DNA of 64,000 nucleotides from Streptosporangium roseum DSM 43021 (GTDB lineage: Bacteria > Actinomycetota > Actinomycetes > Streptosporangiales > Streptosporangiaceae), in NCBI RefSeq assembly GCF_000024865.1, contig NC_013595.1, forward strand, positions 5,828,001-5,892,000, read 5' to 3'. The translations under genes and the position numbers were made by a program. Below are positions 7,239 through 16,378 of this stretch, piece by piece. Positions within the stretch are counted from its first letter, which is position 1. Each line of letters starts with the position of its first letter. Below the pieces are notes generated by a model. That model did not search any database and was not told the origin of the DNA. It saw only the letters and a list, made by a program, of their open reading frames with translations.

Positions 7239-7688
7239 TTGTCCCTGCGCACCAAAATCCAAGCGGGTCTCACCTGCGCGGTCATCACCGCCGCCACGGT
7301 CATGACGGCAGCCAACCCCGCCGCGGCCACCGGCGGAACGTGCGGCTCCGGATACAACTTCCTGAAGTCGTATCCGCTGAAAAGCGTCTTCAGCTCCAGC
7401 ATCCCCGGAGAGCTCAGCATCTATTACAATTCTTCCACCGGAAAGAACTGTGCCATCACCCGAGCGAAGGCGGCATGGGACGGCAAGGCACAGAATATAT
7501 ACGTCTCACTGAGTGACGGCGGCAGCCCTGCCGCGTTGGACCCGCCGGCCGGCAGCAGCAAGAATTACCGCTATTACGCGGGTCCGGTCTACAAATACCT
7601 GAAGGGGAAGTGCGTTTACGCCATCGGGTATTTGGAGTACGGCGGAATCTCGTACTCCGCGCACGCCTACGAGGTTCACTGCGGGTAA
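7239..7688 (+). CDS. SapA-like spore-associated secreted protein
   Basis: 149 residues. Signal peptide with LTCAVITAATVMTA and cleavage after PAAA. The mature domain begins GGTCGSGYNFLKSYPL and has GELSIYYNSSTGKNCAITRAK, then YRYYAGPVYKYLKGKCVY, close to the pattern of Streptomyces spore-associated protein A. Four Cys could form two disulfides. The start is a TTG at 7239, chosen because AAGGA stands five bases upstream and no ATG precedes the signal peptide. It is presumably an envelope or spore-surface protein; molecular role unknown. Confidence 0.8.
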   Translation: MSLRTKIQAGLTCAVITAATVMTAANPAAATGGTCGSGYNFLKSYPLKSVFSSSIPGELSIYYNSSTGKNCAITRAKAAWDGKAQNIYVSLSDGGSPAALDPPAGSSKNYRYYAGPVYKYLKGKCVYAIGYLEYGGISYSAHAYEVHCG

Positions 7689-8236
7689 TCCCGAATCCGC
7701 CGACGTGAAACAATCACATTTCGTCGACTGAACCGGAAAATCCACGTACGGTCGCAGTTCCGATTCTCCTCGACCCCCGAGCCGCGCGCTGGACGGACAA
7801 GTCCCACGCCGTTCGGGCTGCGGGAACGGCGAAGGGTGTTGGCGATCCGTTTGTGGCAACAGACATCAACACCCTTCTCACCGCACTGAGATCCTGTCAG
7901 CGATGGCCGTGACGGTACGGAGCGTGATCGAGCTGACCGCCCTGCACCGCACCGCACCGCACCGACAACCATGCATGGCGGCGGCGAGTGACCCGGCTCG
8001 TCTCAGCCGCGGTTGCGTCCACGGATGTGATGGACGGGTTCCGCCGGTGGCGGGCAGCGCCAGCGGTGCCCGTTTACCTCCGTTCCGGCTCAGGGGTGTC
8101 CATCCGCGCGGCGCCGTACGGGATGGAAGGTCAAAAGCGCGGCGAGGGTGGGTGGAGTGGCCGGGGGCCGCCCTTCCGTGCGGCGCCGTACGGAGTGCTC
8201 CCCGCTGCGCGGGCCGGGGAGGGGCGGTGCAGGGGT
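7689..8236. other. Intergenic stretch, no supported gene
   Basis: About 550 bases with only overlapping low-quality ORFs. A CACCG-type short repeat (around 7945-7965) and two related GCGGCGCCGTACGG stretches (8109 and 8181) are visible. The phrase DINTLLTAL in one frame near 7865 faintly recalls IS982-type transposase starts, but it is too short to call. Confidence 0.5.
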
Positions 8237-8297
8237 TTTCCTTGATCTGTTGGGATTGGCGGCGCTATGAACGCCCAATCCCAACAGATCAAGGAAA
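8237..8297. terminator. Perfect 23-bp hairpin
   Basis: Bases 8237-8259 (TTTCCTTGATC onward) pair exactly with 8275-8297 across a 15-base loop. Four further G-C pairs follow outside one mismatch (8232-8235 with 8299-8302). On the minus strand the stem is 21 bases after the methyltransferase stop, so it likely ends that transcript. Confidence 0.7.
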
Positions 8298-8318
8298 CCC
8301 CCGATCGCGGCCGGTGGC

Positions 8319-9077
8319 CTACGGCCGTCGCGCCACCAGGAGCAGCCTGGGGCTGCCGAACCGGAACGGCGTGCCGTCGGCGTCGCCGTACAGCTCGACG
8401 CCGGTGAAGCCGGCCTCGGTGACCAGCCGGACGACCTCCGCGACGGTGTAGACGTGCTGCACGGAGGTCCCGCGGTGCTCCTGCTCGCCCCGGCGGAAGG
8501 TGAACGAGGTGAGCCAGCGGCTGTTCACCGCGTCGTACTCGTTGACCGAGACGGCCTCGACGCCGCCGAACGTCATCGGCGGCTCCTCCAGGGTCAGGTT
8601 CGGCAGCAGCGACTCGGCCACGAACCCGTAGTCCAGGATGAGCGTGCCTCCGGGCACGACGAGCCCGGCGAGGTCCGCGAGGAACTCCTGCGTGCCGGCA
8701 TGCTCCAGGTAGCCGAAGACGTTGCCCATGCACATCGCCGCATCGGCCCGGACGCCGGCGGGAAGCGCCCGCATGTCGCCCTGACGCAGGTCGAGGTCGA
8801 GCCGTTCGCCCGCGGCGGCGGCGCGGGCGTGGGCGATGGCCTCGGCCGAGACGTCCAGGCCGGTGACCCGGTAGCCGCGCCGGGCGAGTTCGAGGGCGTG
8901 CCGGCCGCTGCCGCAGGCCACGTCCAGCACCCGGGAACCGGGACCGAGCCCGGCCAGGCGGGTGACGAAGCCGACCTCGGCCGCGGTCGTCCGCTCGGGT
9001 ACGGCCGCCCGCCAGAAAGCGTTGGGCAGCTCGGTGAAGAAGTCCGCGTACCACGCGGACAGGGAGTTGTGCGACAT
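8319..9077 (-). CDS. Class I SAM-dependent methyltransferase
   Basis: 252 residues. The SAM-binding motif I is LDVACGSGRHALELA (about residues 51-65), followed by the acidic end of beta-2 (VTGLDVS) and motif III region QGDMRALPAG. The C-terminal half (FGGVEAVSVNEYDAVNSRW, then GVELYGDADG) is that of small actinomycete methyltransferases of unknown substrate. It is monocistronic and ends in a strong hairpin. Confidence 0.88.
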   Translation of the reverse strand: MSHNSLSAWYADFFTELPNAFWRAAVPERTTAAEVGFVTRLAGLGPGSRVLDVACGSGRHALELARRGYRVTGLDVSAEAIAHARAAAAGERLDLDLRQGDMRALPAGVRADAAMCMGNVFGYLEHAGTQEFLADLAGLVVPGGTLILDYGFVAESLLPNLTLEEPPMTFGGVEAVSVNEYDAVNSRWLTSFTFRRGEQEHRGTSVQHVYTVAEVVRLVTEAGFTGVELYGDADGTPFRFGSPRLLLVARRP

Positions 9078-9564
9078 TTCATGTGCTCCAGATCAGGTGC
9101 GCGGCGACCGGCGCCGCGCGGACGAGAGAATCTCCGCGAGACCGGGGCACGACGAACAGGCGTGTTCACACGCACCGAACCGGCCGTCGGAACGGCCGTC
9201 TCGTCATCCGCCCCGGAGTGACCGGGCGGTGGCCATGGCATCGCCTTCTCGTGATCGGCCGGGCCTGACCCGGCGGGAGCACCTGCGGTCAGCGTACGAT
9301 CCACCCCGCGGCATTTCAACGGGATAACCGCCGCTCGGGACGGCGCCGGAGCCCGGGGCCGTCAGTGAACCTCTCCCGGCGAGCCTTGATCACGCTGGGT
9401 AGCCCCGGGCGTTCCTCGCCTCCAGAACGCAGACATGAGTGAAGCCCCTGCTAATCAGCTTGATCGCGGTCGCCGATGGGTCGGGCACGGTCGTACCTGC
9501 TGTTGCTCCCCATCGCGGTCTCCTGCTGCGTCGCCGTCCGGGACGTCGGTCGCCACGGGGGAAG
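9078..9564. other. Intergenic stretch without supported gene
   Basis: Upstream region of the methyltransferase and beyond. Several overlapping ORFs on both strands show no domain or convincing start. It runs into a GNAT fragment at 9565. Confidence 0.5.
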
Positions 9565-9645
9565 TGAGTCGAACAGCTCGACGAACGCCACACGATCCCG
9601 AGCCTGGCGACTCGCGCAGCACGAGCCGCTCGGTCCTGATCGGGG
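9565..9645 (-). pseudogene. GNAT acetyltransferase fragment
   Basis: The minus strand reads PIRTERLVLRE, the usual start of RimJ/RimL-type acetyltransferases, and after a one-base frame change near 9608 continues ARDRVAFVELFDS, the expected next helix. Nothing recognisable follows. It is a short relic of about 27 codons; the ORF around it is otherwise meaningless. Confidence 0.45.
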
Positions 9646-9828
9646 CGGGCGGCCGGACGGCGGATCCAACGTCAGTCCGGCCGGCAGCCATCGCACGCTG
9701 CAACACCCCGCCTTGAGGCGCTCGTGCCGCCTGGTTCCCGACCAGCACGGCGTGTCCTCACCGACCACGACCGCGTTCCAGGTGCGGGCCGGGTCCTTCA
9801 CGGCATCGCACCCCCTCGTGAACCGCGG

Positions 9829-10785
9829 TCAGAATGTGGCGATCGGGTTGACCGGGCTGCCGGACGTACCGGCGAAGCGGACCGGCGCGACTGCGAGCTG
9901 GAAGTCCCACTGGCCGAGCTCGGCAGCCGTCCTCGCGCACACCTCCAGGTCGCAGTTGTCGAGCATCCACAGACCCATCGCGACGAGGCTCACGGCGTGA
10001 ACCGGCATCAATACGTCTTCGTACCCCGACGGCTGAACGTCCTGGGGGGTGTCAGCGCCGATCAGCGCAACCTCCCGTTCATGCAGCCACGGCAGGCAGG
10101 ACGCGTGCCAGCCGGCCTGCGTGAAACCGCCGGCCTCACCGGCCTCGTGCCGGACGCGGCCATAGCCGGTCCGCAGGAGTACCGCATCGCCGGATCGCAC
10201 CCGCACACCCTGGCGACGCTCGGCCTCCTCGAGGTCGTCGGGAAACACACCCTGCCCCGGTTCCAACCACGGCACATCGCGGACTGTCGCAATGTCCAGC
10301 AGGACACCACGCGTGATGATCCCGTTCGCCGCCGCCGTGACGGCCGCCCACGCCGATCCCGTTGCGGCGTCGACCAACGAGTGCGACCGCCCGTTGTACA
10401 TCGTGCCGTCCCAGAAGATGTGGCACGGCGAGTCGACGTGGGTGAGGGTGTTGCCGTGGAACGTGATGCCGAGCCGCTCGGACGAAAAGCCCCAGCGCCG
10501 GTCGGCGCGGAATCCGGGCACCGGCATGTCCTCGGCACCCGGCATGTCGGCGGCGCACGGGCACGTCGTCGTCGACCGCTCCATGTCTTCCGGTACGGCA
10601 ACCTCCCATGCGCACGACACGCTCCTGCCGTGGCGCACAGCCCGCGCCGCCGCCAGCCGGACGTCGTCGGTGATGTGGTTCAGAGTGCCGAGCTCGTCGT
10701 CGTCGCCCCACCGTCCCCAGTTCGACAGCGTGTTGAAGTACCCGAGCACGTCGTCCTGTGTGGGCATCGGTCGCCCTGCCGTCAT
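9829..10785 (-). CDS. Cyclase / kynurenine-formamidase-like metal hydrolase
   Basis: About 318 residues. The metal-binding signature of the cyclase family is present as HGNTLTHVDSPCHIFWDG (HxDxPxH). Further family features are the N-terminal SNWGRWGDDDELGTLNHI and the C-terminal GADTPQDVQPSG and PVHAVSL segments. Members hydrolyse amides or lactones (for example N-formylkynurenine) with Zn or Mn. The start at 10785 (MTAGRP) is placed behind GGAGGAG; a GTG at 10809 is an alternative upstream of that site. No pathway partner is adjacent, so the substrate is unknown. Confidence 0.88.
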   Translation of the reverse strand: MTAGRPMPTQDDVLGYFNTLSNWGRWGDDDELGTLNHITDDVRLAAARAVRHGRSVSCAWEVAVPEDMERSTTTCPCAADMPGAEDMPVPGFRADRRWGFSSERLGITFHGNTLTHVDSPCHIFWDGTMYNGRSHSLVDAATGSAWAAVTAAANGIITRGVLLDIATVRDVPWLEPGQGVFPDDLEEAERRQGVRVRSGDAVLLRTGYGRVRHEAGEAGGFTQAGWHASCLPWLHEREVALIGADTPQDVQPSGYEDVLMPVHAVSLVAMGLWMLDNCDLEVCARTAAELGQWDFQLAVAPVRFAGTSGSPVNPIATF

Positions 10786-11030
10786 CTCAGCATCGACTCC
10801 TCCGGTCACGTGGTTCGAGGCACCGCAGGCAGGGTATCCCGCCCTCTACTTTGATATGACCTCGCCGGGGCCGGAGAGACGGTGTGAGCAACCTCGATCC
10901 AACTCCCGGTGAGGCCCATGTCAATCCCCCTCCGCCTCGGCGATCTCACCACCCGTTACGCGCAGAACTTCTGGATAGGCGCTTAGAACTGGTCTTTGCA
11001 AAGAGATCAAGTTCAAGCGAGAGGCTTCAC

Positions 11031-11165
11031 TTGTCGTCCGGTATCACCTATACCGCCGTGCTCGACGTCCGCCGGGAGACCGTGCTGCACCAGTCGCACC
11101 TGCTGCGGCAGCGCCGCCAGAGGGTCGGCACACGCAGGAACCGGCGAGCATTGGGGTGCTTCAAA
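11031..11165 (+). pseudogene. Transposase N-terminal fragment
   Basis: From a TTG the frame reads SSGITYTAVLDVRRETV, then HLLRQRRQRVGTRRNRRALGCFK. This is the N-terminal pattern of a transposase type common in Streptomyces IS elements (xxTYTAxLxVxRETV...GTRxGxRALxCxxQ). It stops abruptly 18 bases before the reductase gene on the other strand; the rest is gone. The TCTTTGCAAAGA palindrome just upstream may be part of the old IS end. Confidence 0.55.
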
Positions 11166-11183
11166 CGTGGCCGGGGAAGGGGG

Positions 11184-12044
11184 TCAGCGGAAGTCGGCGA
11201 CGTGGTCGCGGGCCCATTCGGCGTACGTGCGCGGCGGGCGGCCGGTGACCTGCTCGGCGTCCGGCCAGACGCGCATCAGTGCCGACCAGTCCTGTTCGGC
11301 GTAGCCGCCGCCCTCGGGGGCGTCGCCGCCGTACTCGACGAAGCCGAGCATGAGGTCGGCCGACTCGGCGGCGAATCCGCCCTGTGCCTTCATCAGCTCC
11401 CGTGCGCGTTCGCGGGTGACCTCCTCGTAGCGGACCTCCTCGCCGAGCGCCGCGCCGATGGCCGCGACCTGCTCGCGGACGGTGACCAGGCCGGGGCCGG
11501 TCACCGTGTAGGCCCGGCCGTGGTGACCGTCCTGCAGCAGTGCGGCCACCGCGACGGCGGCGATGTCGGCCTCGTGCACGAGCATCGCCGGCTCGTCGGC
11601 GAACGGGTAGCGCACCACCCGCTCGGCCCGGACCGACGGCGCCCAGATCTGCAGCATGTTCGCCATGAACCCGCACGGCCGCACGTGCGTCCACGCCATC
11701 GCCGACTCCTCGACCGCCTGCTCCACCGGGTTGGTGTGCAGGCCCGCGGTCACCGACGCCCCCGACAGGTCCACCACCCGCCGGATTCCGGCCTGCCCGG
11801 CCAGCGCGAGGATCTCCCGGGCGGTCTCCTCCACCGGGAACAGGTACATCCGGTCGACCCCGTCGAACGCGGGCGCGACGCTCTCGGGCTTGGCCAGGTC
11901 GCCCCGCACGACCTCCACCTGCGGTGGCAGTCCGGCGGTCGCCGGGTTCCTGGTCAGCGCCCGCACCTCGACGCCCGCCCCGAGCAACTGGTCCACCACG
12001 TTGCGGCCGACGAAGCCCGTCGCGCCCGTCACCAGAATCTTCAT
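11184..12044 (-). CDS. NmrA-type NAD(P)-binding reductase (atypical SDR)
   Basis: 286 residues starting MKILVTGATGFVG, with the Rossmann motif GATGFVG and a fold like NmrA/HSCARG and NAD(P)H:quinone reductases of the QOR2 type. ATG 12044 follows GGAAGGAA. It has RGDLAKPESV, then a short VDLSG strand and the THVRPCGFMAN segment in place of a canonical YxxxK site. It lies divergent to a WYL regulator with a palindrome between them, so expression is probably controlled by that protein. It may sense redox state or reduce small carbonyls/quinones. Confidence 0.88.
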   Translation of the reverse strand: MKILVTGATGFVGRNVVDQLLGAGVEVRALTRNPATAGLPPQVEVVRGDLAKPESVAPAFDGVDRMYLFPVEETAREILALAGQAGIRRVVDLSGASVTAGLHTNPVEQAVEESAMAWTHVRPCGFMANMLQIWAPSVRAERVVRYPFADEPAMLVHEADIAAVAVAALLQDGHHGRAYTVTGPGLVTVREQVAAIGAALGEEVRYEEVTRERARELMKAQGGFAAESADLMLGFVEYGGDAPEGGGYAEQDWSALMRVWPDAEQVTGRPPRTYAEWARDHVADFR

Positions 12045-12091
12045 GTGCGTTCCTTCCACCGTTTCGGTTACGACGGCAACGCTAGAGTCCA

Positions 12092-12114
12092 TTCCGGTCA
12101 CTTTCTGACCGGAA
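12092..12114. promoter_or_regulatory. Inverted-repeat operator between reductase and WYL regulator
   Basis: TTCCGGTCA (12092-12100), CTTTC, TGACCGGAA (12106-12114): perfect 9-base arms. It lies 20 bases before the regulator's ATG and 48 before the reductase start. Confidence 0.65.
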
Positions 12115-12133
12115 AGGGCGGGATCCTGGATCC

Positions 12134-13090
12134 ATGGCCAATACGAGTGCGCGCACGCTGCGCCTGCTGTCGCTGCTGCAGACCCATCGCCACTGGCCGG
12201 GCGGAGAGCTCGCCGACCGGCTCGGGGTGAGCGAGCGCGCCCTGCGGCGCGACATCGACCGGCTGCGCGGGCTGGGCTATCCCGTCCACGCCGGCCGCGG
12301 CCTGTCCGGTGGCTACCAGCTCCAGTCGGGTGCGGTGATGCCGCCACTGCTGCTCGACGACGATGAGGCCGTGGCGATCGCGATGGGCCTGCGCACCGCC
12401 GCCGGCGGCACCGTCGAGGGCATCGAGGAGACCTCGTTGCGCGCCTTGGCCAAGGTGGTCCAGGTGATGCCGCCCCACCTGCGCCGCCGGGTCGACGCGC
12501 TGCGCGCCTTCACCGTCACCTCACCGCTGGACGGCCCCCGGACGGACGCGACCACGCTGACCGTGATCGCCCAGGCGTGCCGCGACGACGAACGGCTCAC
12601 CTTCACCTACACACCGCCGTCGGGCGAGCCGGCCGCCCGGCTGGTCGAGCCGTACCGGCTGGTCTCACTGCGGCGGCGCTGGTATCTGGTCGCCTGGGAC
12701 CTCGACCGGGCCGACTGGCGCGTCTTCCGGCTGGATCGCCTCACCGATGCCGCCGCCACCGGCGCCCGATTCCGCCAGCGTGAGCTGCCGGCCGCCGACG
12801 CCGCGGCCTTCGTCCGTGACCGGCTCGGCTCTCGCCCCACGCGATGGGACATCACCGTGCGCGTGCACGCCCCGGCCGCCGCCGTCGAAGCGATCACGGC
12901 CGTCGCCGGGGGCCGGGTGGAGCCCGACGGCGACCGCTCGTGCCGGCTGCGCCTGCAGGTGGACGACTTCGACTGGCCGGTGCTCATCCTGGCCGCTACC
13001 GGGGCGGACTTCGACGTCGTCCACCCGCCGGAGTTCCACCGGTACCTGCGCGGACTGGGGGAGCGAATCCTCCGTGCCGGCAGCGCGTAG
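12134..13090 (+). CDS. YafY-like HTH/WYL-domain transcriptional regulator
   Basis: 318 residues: N-terminal winged helix (RLLSLLQTHRHWPGGELADRLGVSERALRRDIDRLR, residues ~9-45), a GYQLQSG wing, then a WYL domain around residues 140-200 (TYTPPSGEPAARLVEPYRLV, RRWYLVAWDL) and a C-terminal WCX region. Such proteins bind a ligand through the WYL domain and act on a neighbouring gene. The divergent NmrA-type reductase and the palindrome at 12092-12114 are the obvious targets. Confidence 0.93.
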   Translation: MANTSARTLRLLSLLQTHRHWPGGELADRLGVSERALRRDIDRLRGLGYPVHAGRGLSGGYQLQSGAVMPPLLLDDDEAVAIAMGLRTAAGGTVEGIEETSLRALAKVVQVMPPHLRRRVDALRAFTVTSPLDGPRTDATTLTVIAQACRDDERLTFTYTPPSGEPAARLVEPYRLVSLRRRWYLVAWDLDRADWRVFRLDRLTDAAATGARFRQRELPAADAAAFVRDRLGSRPTRWDITVRVHAPAAAVEAITAVAGGRVEPDGDRSCRLRLQVDDFDWPVLILAATGADFDVVHPPEFHRYLRGLGERILRAGSA

Positions 13091-13316
13091 CAAGATCACG
13101 TCGTAGGCGCGCACGGCTCCGGTGTGGGCAGCGACCACCGGACGGCAGATGTCCTCCCGGTGGCGGCCGATCCGCCGCGCACAGGCCGCGGCGGGCTGGC
13201 AGGCGCCCGCCCGACCCTGCCTCAGGGGCTACCCCCCTCGTCGTCCCACATGTGGAGAAGGCGCAGGAGCCGGGCGCGATCCGGCCAGGTTGCCGATCCC
13301 GGGACGCGCCGGCAGG

Positions 13317-14639
13317 TCAGCGGATCCGCCGGGCCGCCCTGCCGCCCAGGTGCAGGAAGGCGACCTCACCCGCGTCGTCTCGCAGGAAGCGGCCGACGGC
13401 CTGCCGCGGGTCGGCGGCGATCGCCACGTCGTCACAGCCCTCGACCAGCGCGAGCGGCATGTCGGGCATGCCCTCCACCCCCGCGGCCACCAGTTCGGGG
13501 CGCAGCACGAATCGCGCCGTCAGCCCCTCGTCGACCTCGAAGGTCCACTGCCCCGCGTCGTAGCTGCCCGCGTACTCCGGCGCGGGTCCGCGCAGCGCCA
13601 GCCGTACGGCCTGCGGCTTGGCGTCGAGCAGGTGCTCCAGGCACCAGTCGGTCACCAGCTTGCCCAGCACCTTGCCGGACGCGGAGTTGGTGAGCGTGGT
13701 GACGGCGAAGCCGCGCTCGGGCGCCAGCACGAACGTGGACAGCTGCAGGTTGCCGATGTTGCCGCCATGCGTGACCAGCCGCACGCCCGCCTGCTCCTCC
13801 AGCAGCCACGGCAGCCCGATGCCGGTCCACGGCACCCCGACCCGGACGTGCTCCGCCTGCATCAGCTCCCTGGTGGCGGCGGCGACCGGCACCTCTCCGC
13901 CCGCGCCCAGGTGGAAGGCGGCGTAGCGCAGCTGGTCGCGCACCGACGACACCAGCCCGCCCTCGGCCATGCCCTCGCGGAACAGCCCCCACGTGTGCGC
14001 GACCTGCGGGCCTTCCTCCCGTACGGCGTGCCCGACGGCGTGCGGTCGCGTCGCGGCCTCCCAGGGGAAGAAGAAGCTGGAGCTCATGCCCAGGGGTTCG
14101 AGCACGACGCGCCTGACCGCGTTCTCGTACGGCTCGCCGCACACGACCTCGACGATCCTGCCGAGCAGCCTGAACCCGGCGTTGTTGTAGGAGGCGAGCG
14201 CGCCGGGCGGGAAGAGCTGGGGCAGCTGGTCGTAGGCGCCGATCGAGTCGGCCAGCGCCGAGGTGTCCCAGCTCTCGCCGTCGTCGATGTCACCGAGGAA
14301 TCCGCCGGTGTGGGTGAGCAGATGCCGGATGGTCAGCTCGGCCGCGGCCCGCTCGTCGGCGAGCCGGAAGCCGGGCAGATACCGCCGCACGCGCCCGTCC
14401 AGGTCGAGGCGGCCGCGCTCGACGAGGTGCATGATCGTCGTCGCCGTGAGCGTCTTGGTGGTCGACCCGATCTGGAACAGCGTGTCGCCCGTAACGGGGG
14501 CCGGCGCGTCGACGCTGGTGACGCCGGTGGTGAGGATGTGCTCCGCGCCGTCGAGCAGCACGCCGACGGCCGCACCGGGGACGTGGAGGGATCTCGCCTC
14601 GCTGTCGAGCAGGCTCTGCAGGTGGTTCAGGTCAGCCAT
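13317..14639 (-). CDS. Serine beta-lactamase-fold hydrolase (class C/esterase type)
   Basis: 440 residues from ATG 14639, which follows AGGA; the frame stays open further upstream without signal. Catalytic motifs: S59-T-T-K62 (FQIGSTTK), Y151-N-N (SYNNAG) and H291-G-G (VTHGGN). The C-terminal ~110 residues form an extra beta domain seen in this group. No signal peptide is visible, so it is probably cytoplasmic: an esterase, D-aminopeptidase or transacylase rather than a true beta-lactamase. Confidence 0.9.
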   Translation of the reverse strand: MADLNHLQSLLDSEARSLHVPGAAVGVLLDGAEHILTTGVTSVDAPAPVTGDTLFQIGSTTKTLTATTIMHLVERGRLDLDGRVRRYLPGFRLADERAAAELTIRHLLTHTGGFLGDIDDGESWDTSALADSIGAYDQLPQLFPPGALASYNNAGFRLLGRIVEVVCGEPYENAVRRVVLEPLGMSSSFFFPWEAATRPHAVGHAVREEGPQVAHTWGLFREGMAEGGLVSSVRDQLRYAAFHLGAGGEVPVAAATRELMQAEHVRVGVPWTGIGLPWLLEEQAGVRLVTHGGNIGNLQLSTFVLAPERGFAVTTLTNSASGKVLGKLVTDWCLEHLLDAKPQAVRLALRGPAPEYAGSYDAGQWTFEVDEGLTARFVLRPELVAAGVEGMPDMPLALVEGCDDVAIAADPRQAVGRFLRDDAGEVAFLHLGGRAARRIR

Positions 14640-14869
14640 CCGTTCATCCTGATGACAGCGGGAGCGGCGGGCTTCGTCCACCCGCACCATTTCCGCCGCG
14701 CTGTTCGTCCAGGAGCCAGAGCGTCAGCGGTGACGCCCTGCGTGCCGGGCCGCGGCAGGAGACGTCGTCGCGGCCTACCGGGGCGGCGATCGGCTCCGCC
14801 TCGACGTCCGCGGCGAGGACGCCGGAGAGGCTGATGCCGTCCCCGCGGCCGTGGCCGCCGGGCGGAACC

Positions 14870-15844
14870 TCAGGAGCTCGGCTGCGAGCCACTGGTGTGA
14901 CGGCCGAAGGACCGCCGGTAAGTGGCGGGTGTGGTGTGCACCATGGAGTGGAAGTGCCTGCGGAGGTTGGTGGCCGAGGACAGACCGACTCTGGTCGCGA
15001 TCGTCTCCACCGGGAGATCCGACTCCTCCAGGAGGGCTTGAGCCGCCGTGACGCGTTGGCGGAGCAACCATCTGCCGGGGCTGACGCCGAGTTGGTCGGC
15101 GAATCTGCGGGCGAGTGTCCGCGTGGAGACCCTGGCCCGCGCGGCGAGGTCGTCGACGGTGAGGGGCTCGTGCAGCCGTTCGGCGGCCCAGTCGAGAACG
15201 GGGGCCAGGGAGTCGGGCAGGCGGTCGGGGGCGGCATGCGTGGCGTACTGGAGCTGCCCGCCCTCGCGGTGCGGGGGCATGATCATGTGCCGGGCGATCT
15301 GCGCGGCGTAGGCGGCGCCGTGGTCGGCGCGGACCAGGTGCAGGCACAGGTCGATGCCCGCGGCGCTGCCGGCGCTGGTGGCGACATCGCCCAGGTCGAT
15401 GTACAGCGTGTCGGGTTCGACCTGGACGCCGGGGAACCGGTCCGCCAGCTCGGCCGCCATCCGCCAGTGCGTGGTCGCCCGGCGGTGGTCCAGTAACCCC
15501 GCCTGGGCCAGCAGGAAGGCGCCCGAGCAGATCGCGACGACGCGGGCGCCTCGCCGGTGGGCCTGCCGTAGCGCGTCGATCACGGCGGGCGGGGCGGGCT
15601 GTCCGGAGTGCTGCCAGCCGGGGATCACCACCGTGTCCGCGGCCGCGAGTGCCGACAGTCCCTGATCCACCGCCATGTGGTAGCCCGCCAGCGTCGGCAC
15701 GGAGCCCCGGCGCTCCGCGCACACCTCGAAGTCGTAACGGGCGGGCAGGCCGGGACGGCTCACACCGAAGACCTCGGCGGCGCACGCGAGCTCGAACGTG
15801 GACTGCGGCGGTAGGACCAGTGCGACCACCCGGTGAACACTCAT
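14870..15844 (-). CDS. GlxA-family regulator (DJ-1/PfpI + AraC HTH)
   Basis: 324 residues. The N-terminal ~190 residues are a DJ-1/PfpI-like sensor (MSVHRVVALVLPPQSTFELACAAEVFG, VVAICSGAFLLAQAG, ATTHWRMAAEL). Two AraC-type helix-turn-helices follow (AARARVSTRTLARRFADQLG and TRVGLSSATNLRRHFHSMV). It stands divergent to the small cupin gene at 15916 with 71 bases between starts, so the cupin is a likely target. Members sense metabolic cues; ligand unknown. Confidence 0.93.
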   Translation of the reverse strand: MSVHRVVALVLPPQSTFELACAAEVFGVSRPGLPARYDFEVCAERRGSVPTLAGYHMAVDQGLSALAAADTVVIPGWQHSGQPAPPAVIDALRQAHRRGARVVAICSGAFLLAQAGLLDHRRATTHWRMAAELADRFPGVQVEPDTLYIDLGDVATSAGSAAGIDLCLHLVRADHGAAYAAQIARHMIMPPHREGGQLQYATHAAPDRLPDSLAPVLDWAAERLHEPLTVDDLAARARVSTRTLARRFADQLGVSPGRWLLRQRVTAAQALLEESDLPVETIATRVGLSSATNLRRHFHSMVHTTPATYRRSFGRHTSGSQPSS

Positions 15845-15915
15845 GGCAGAAAAATACCCATGGGTGTCAATCCGGACACTGGGCCGGCGCGGGCACCTGC
15901 CACGACGATGAGGTC

Positions 15916-16230
15916 ATGACGCAAGATATTCAGATCCTGAACGTTGACGAGATCGAACCCGTTGAGGTCGCTACCGGGATCCTCCGACGGCGGCTGCCGA
16001 CCACCGAGTGGGCTCGCGGCTGGATGTACGACTTCGCTCCCGGAGCCGAGTGGCCCGAGGTTGACGTGCACGACGGCGAGGAACGCTATTTCGTGGTGTC
16101 GGGCGAGTTCATCGACCGGGGGCACCGGCTCGGGCCGGGCAGCTACGTGGTGTTCGCACCGGGCAGCACGCACCGCCCGCGGACGGAGACGGGGGCACGC
16201 ATGCTGGGCATCAGCATCCTCCCCCGGTAG
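15916..16230 (+). CDS. Small single-domain cupin
   Basis: 104 residues. ATG 15916 is chosen because GATGAGG precedes it and it gives a standard cupin length. The barrel is visible as GWMYDFAPGAEWPEVDVHDGEERYFVVSGEF and GSYVVFAPGSTHRP, with candidate metal ligands His, Glu and the later His. Such proteins often protect against or modify small electrophiles, or act as isomerases; no specific role can be read. It is paired with the divergent GlxA-type regulator and ends before a hairpin. Confidence 0.85.
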   Translation: MTQDIQILNVDEIEPVEVATGILRRRLPTTEWARGWMYDFAPGAEWPEVDVHDGEERYFVVSGEFIDRGHRLGPGSYVVFAPGSTHRPRTETGARMLGISILPR

Positions 16231-16280
16231 CGGCCTCGCCGACGTCGGGCCTGCCACCGGAGGACACGTCCCCGGAACGA

Positions 16281-16307
16281 CCTGGCGAGGCCGGCTGCCT
16301 CGCCAGG
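16281..16307. terminator. Hairpin between cupin and ferredoxin genes
   Basis: CCTGGCGAGGC (16281-16291), CGGCT, GCCTCGCCAGG (16297-16307). Convergent genes end on both sides, so it may act in both directions. Confidence 0.6.
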
Positions 16308-16378
16308 CTCGTCGTGGGATCGCGGTGCTACCCATGCCCCCGATCTACCTGGTCAAAGGGGCCGAACGTGCTTGGCGC

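Noticed and set aside
7860..7895. IS982-like transposase start (DINTLLTAL)
   Set aside because: Too short and without frame continuity.
13122..14834. 570-codon plus-strand ORF
   Set aside because: Antisense shadow of the beta-lactamase-fold hydrolase, whose motifs are complete on the minus strand.
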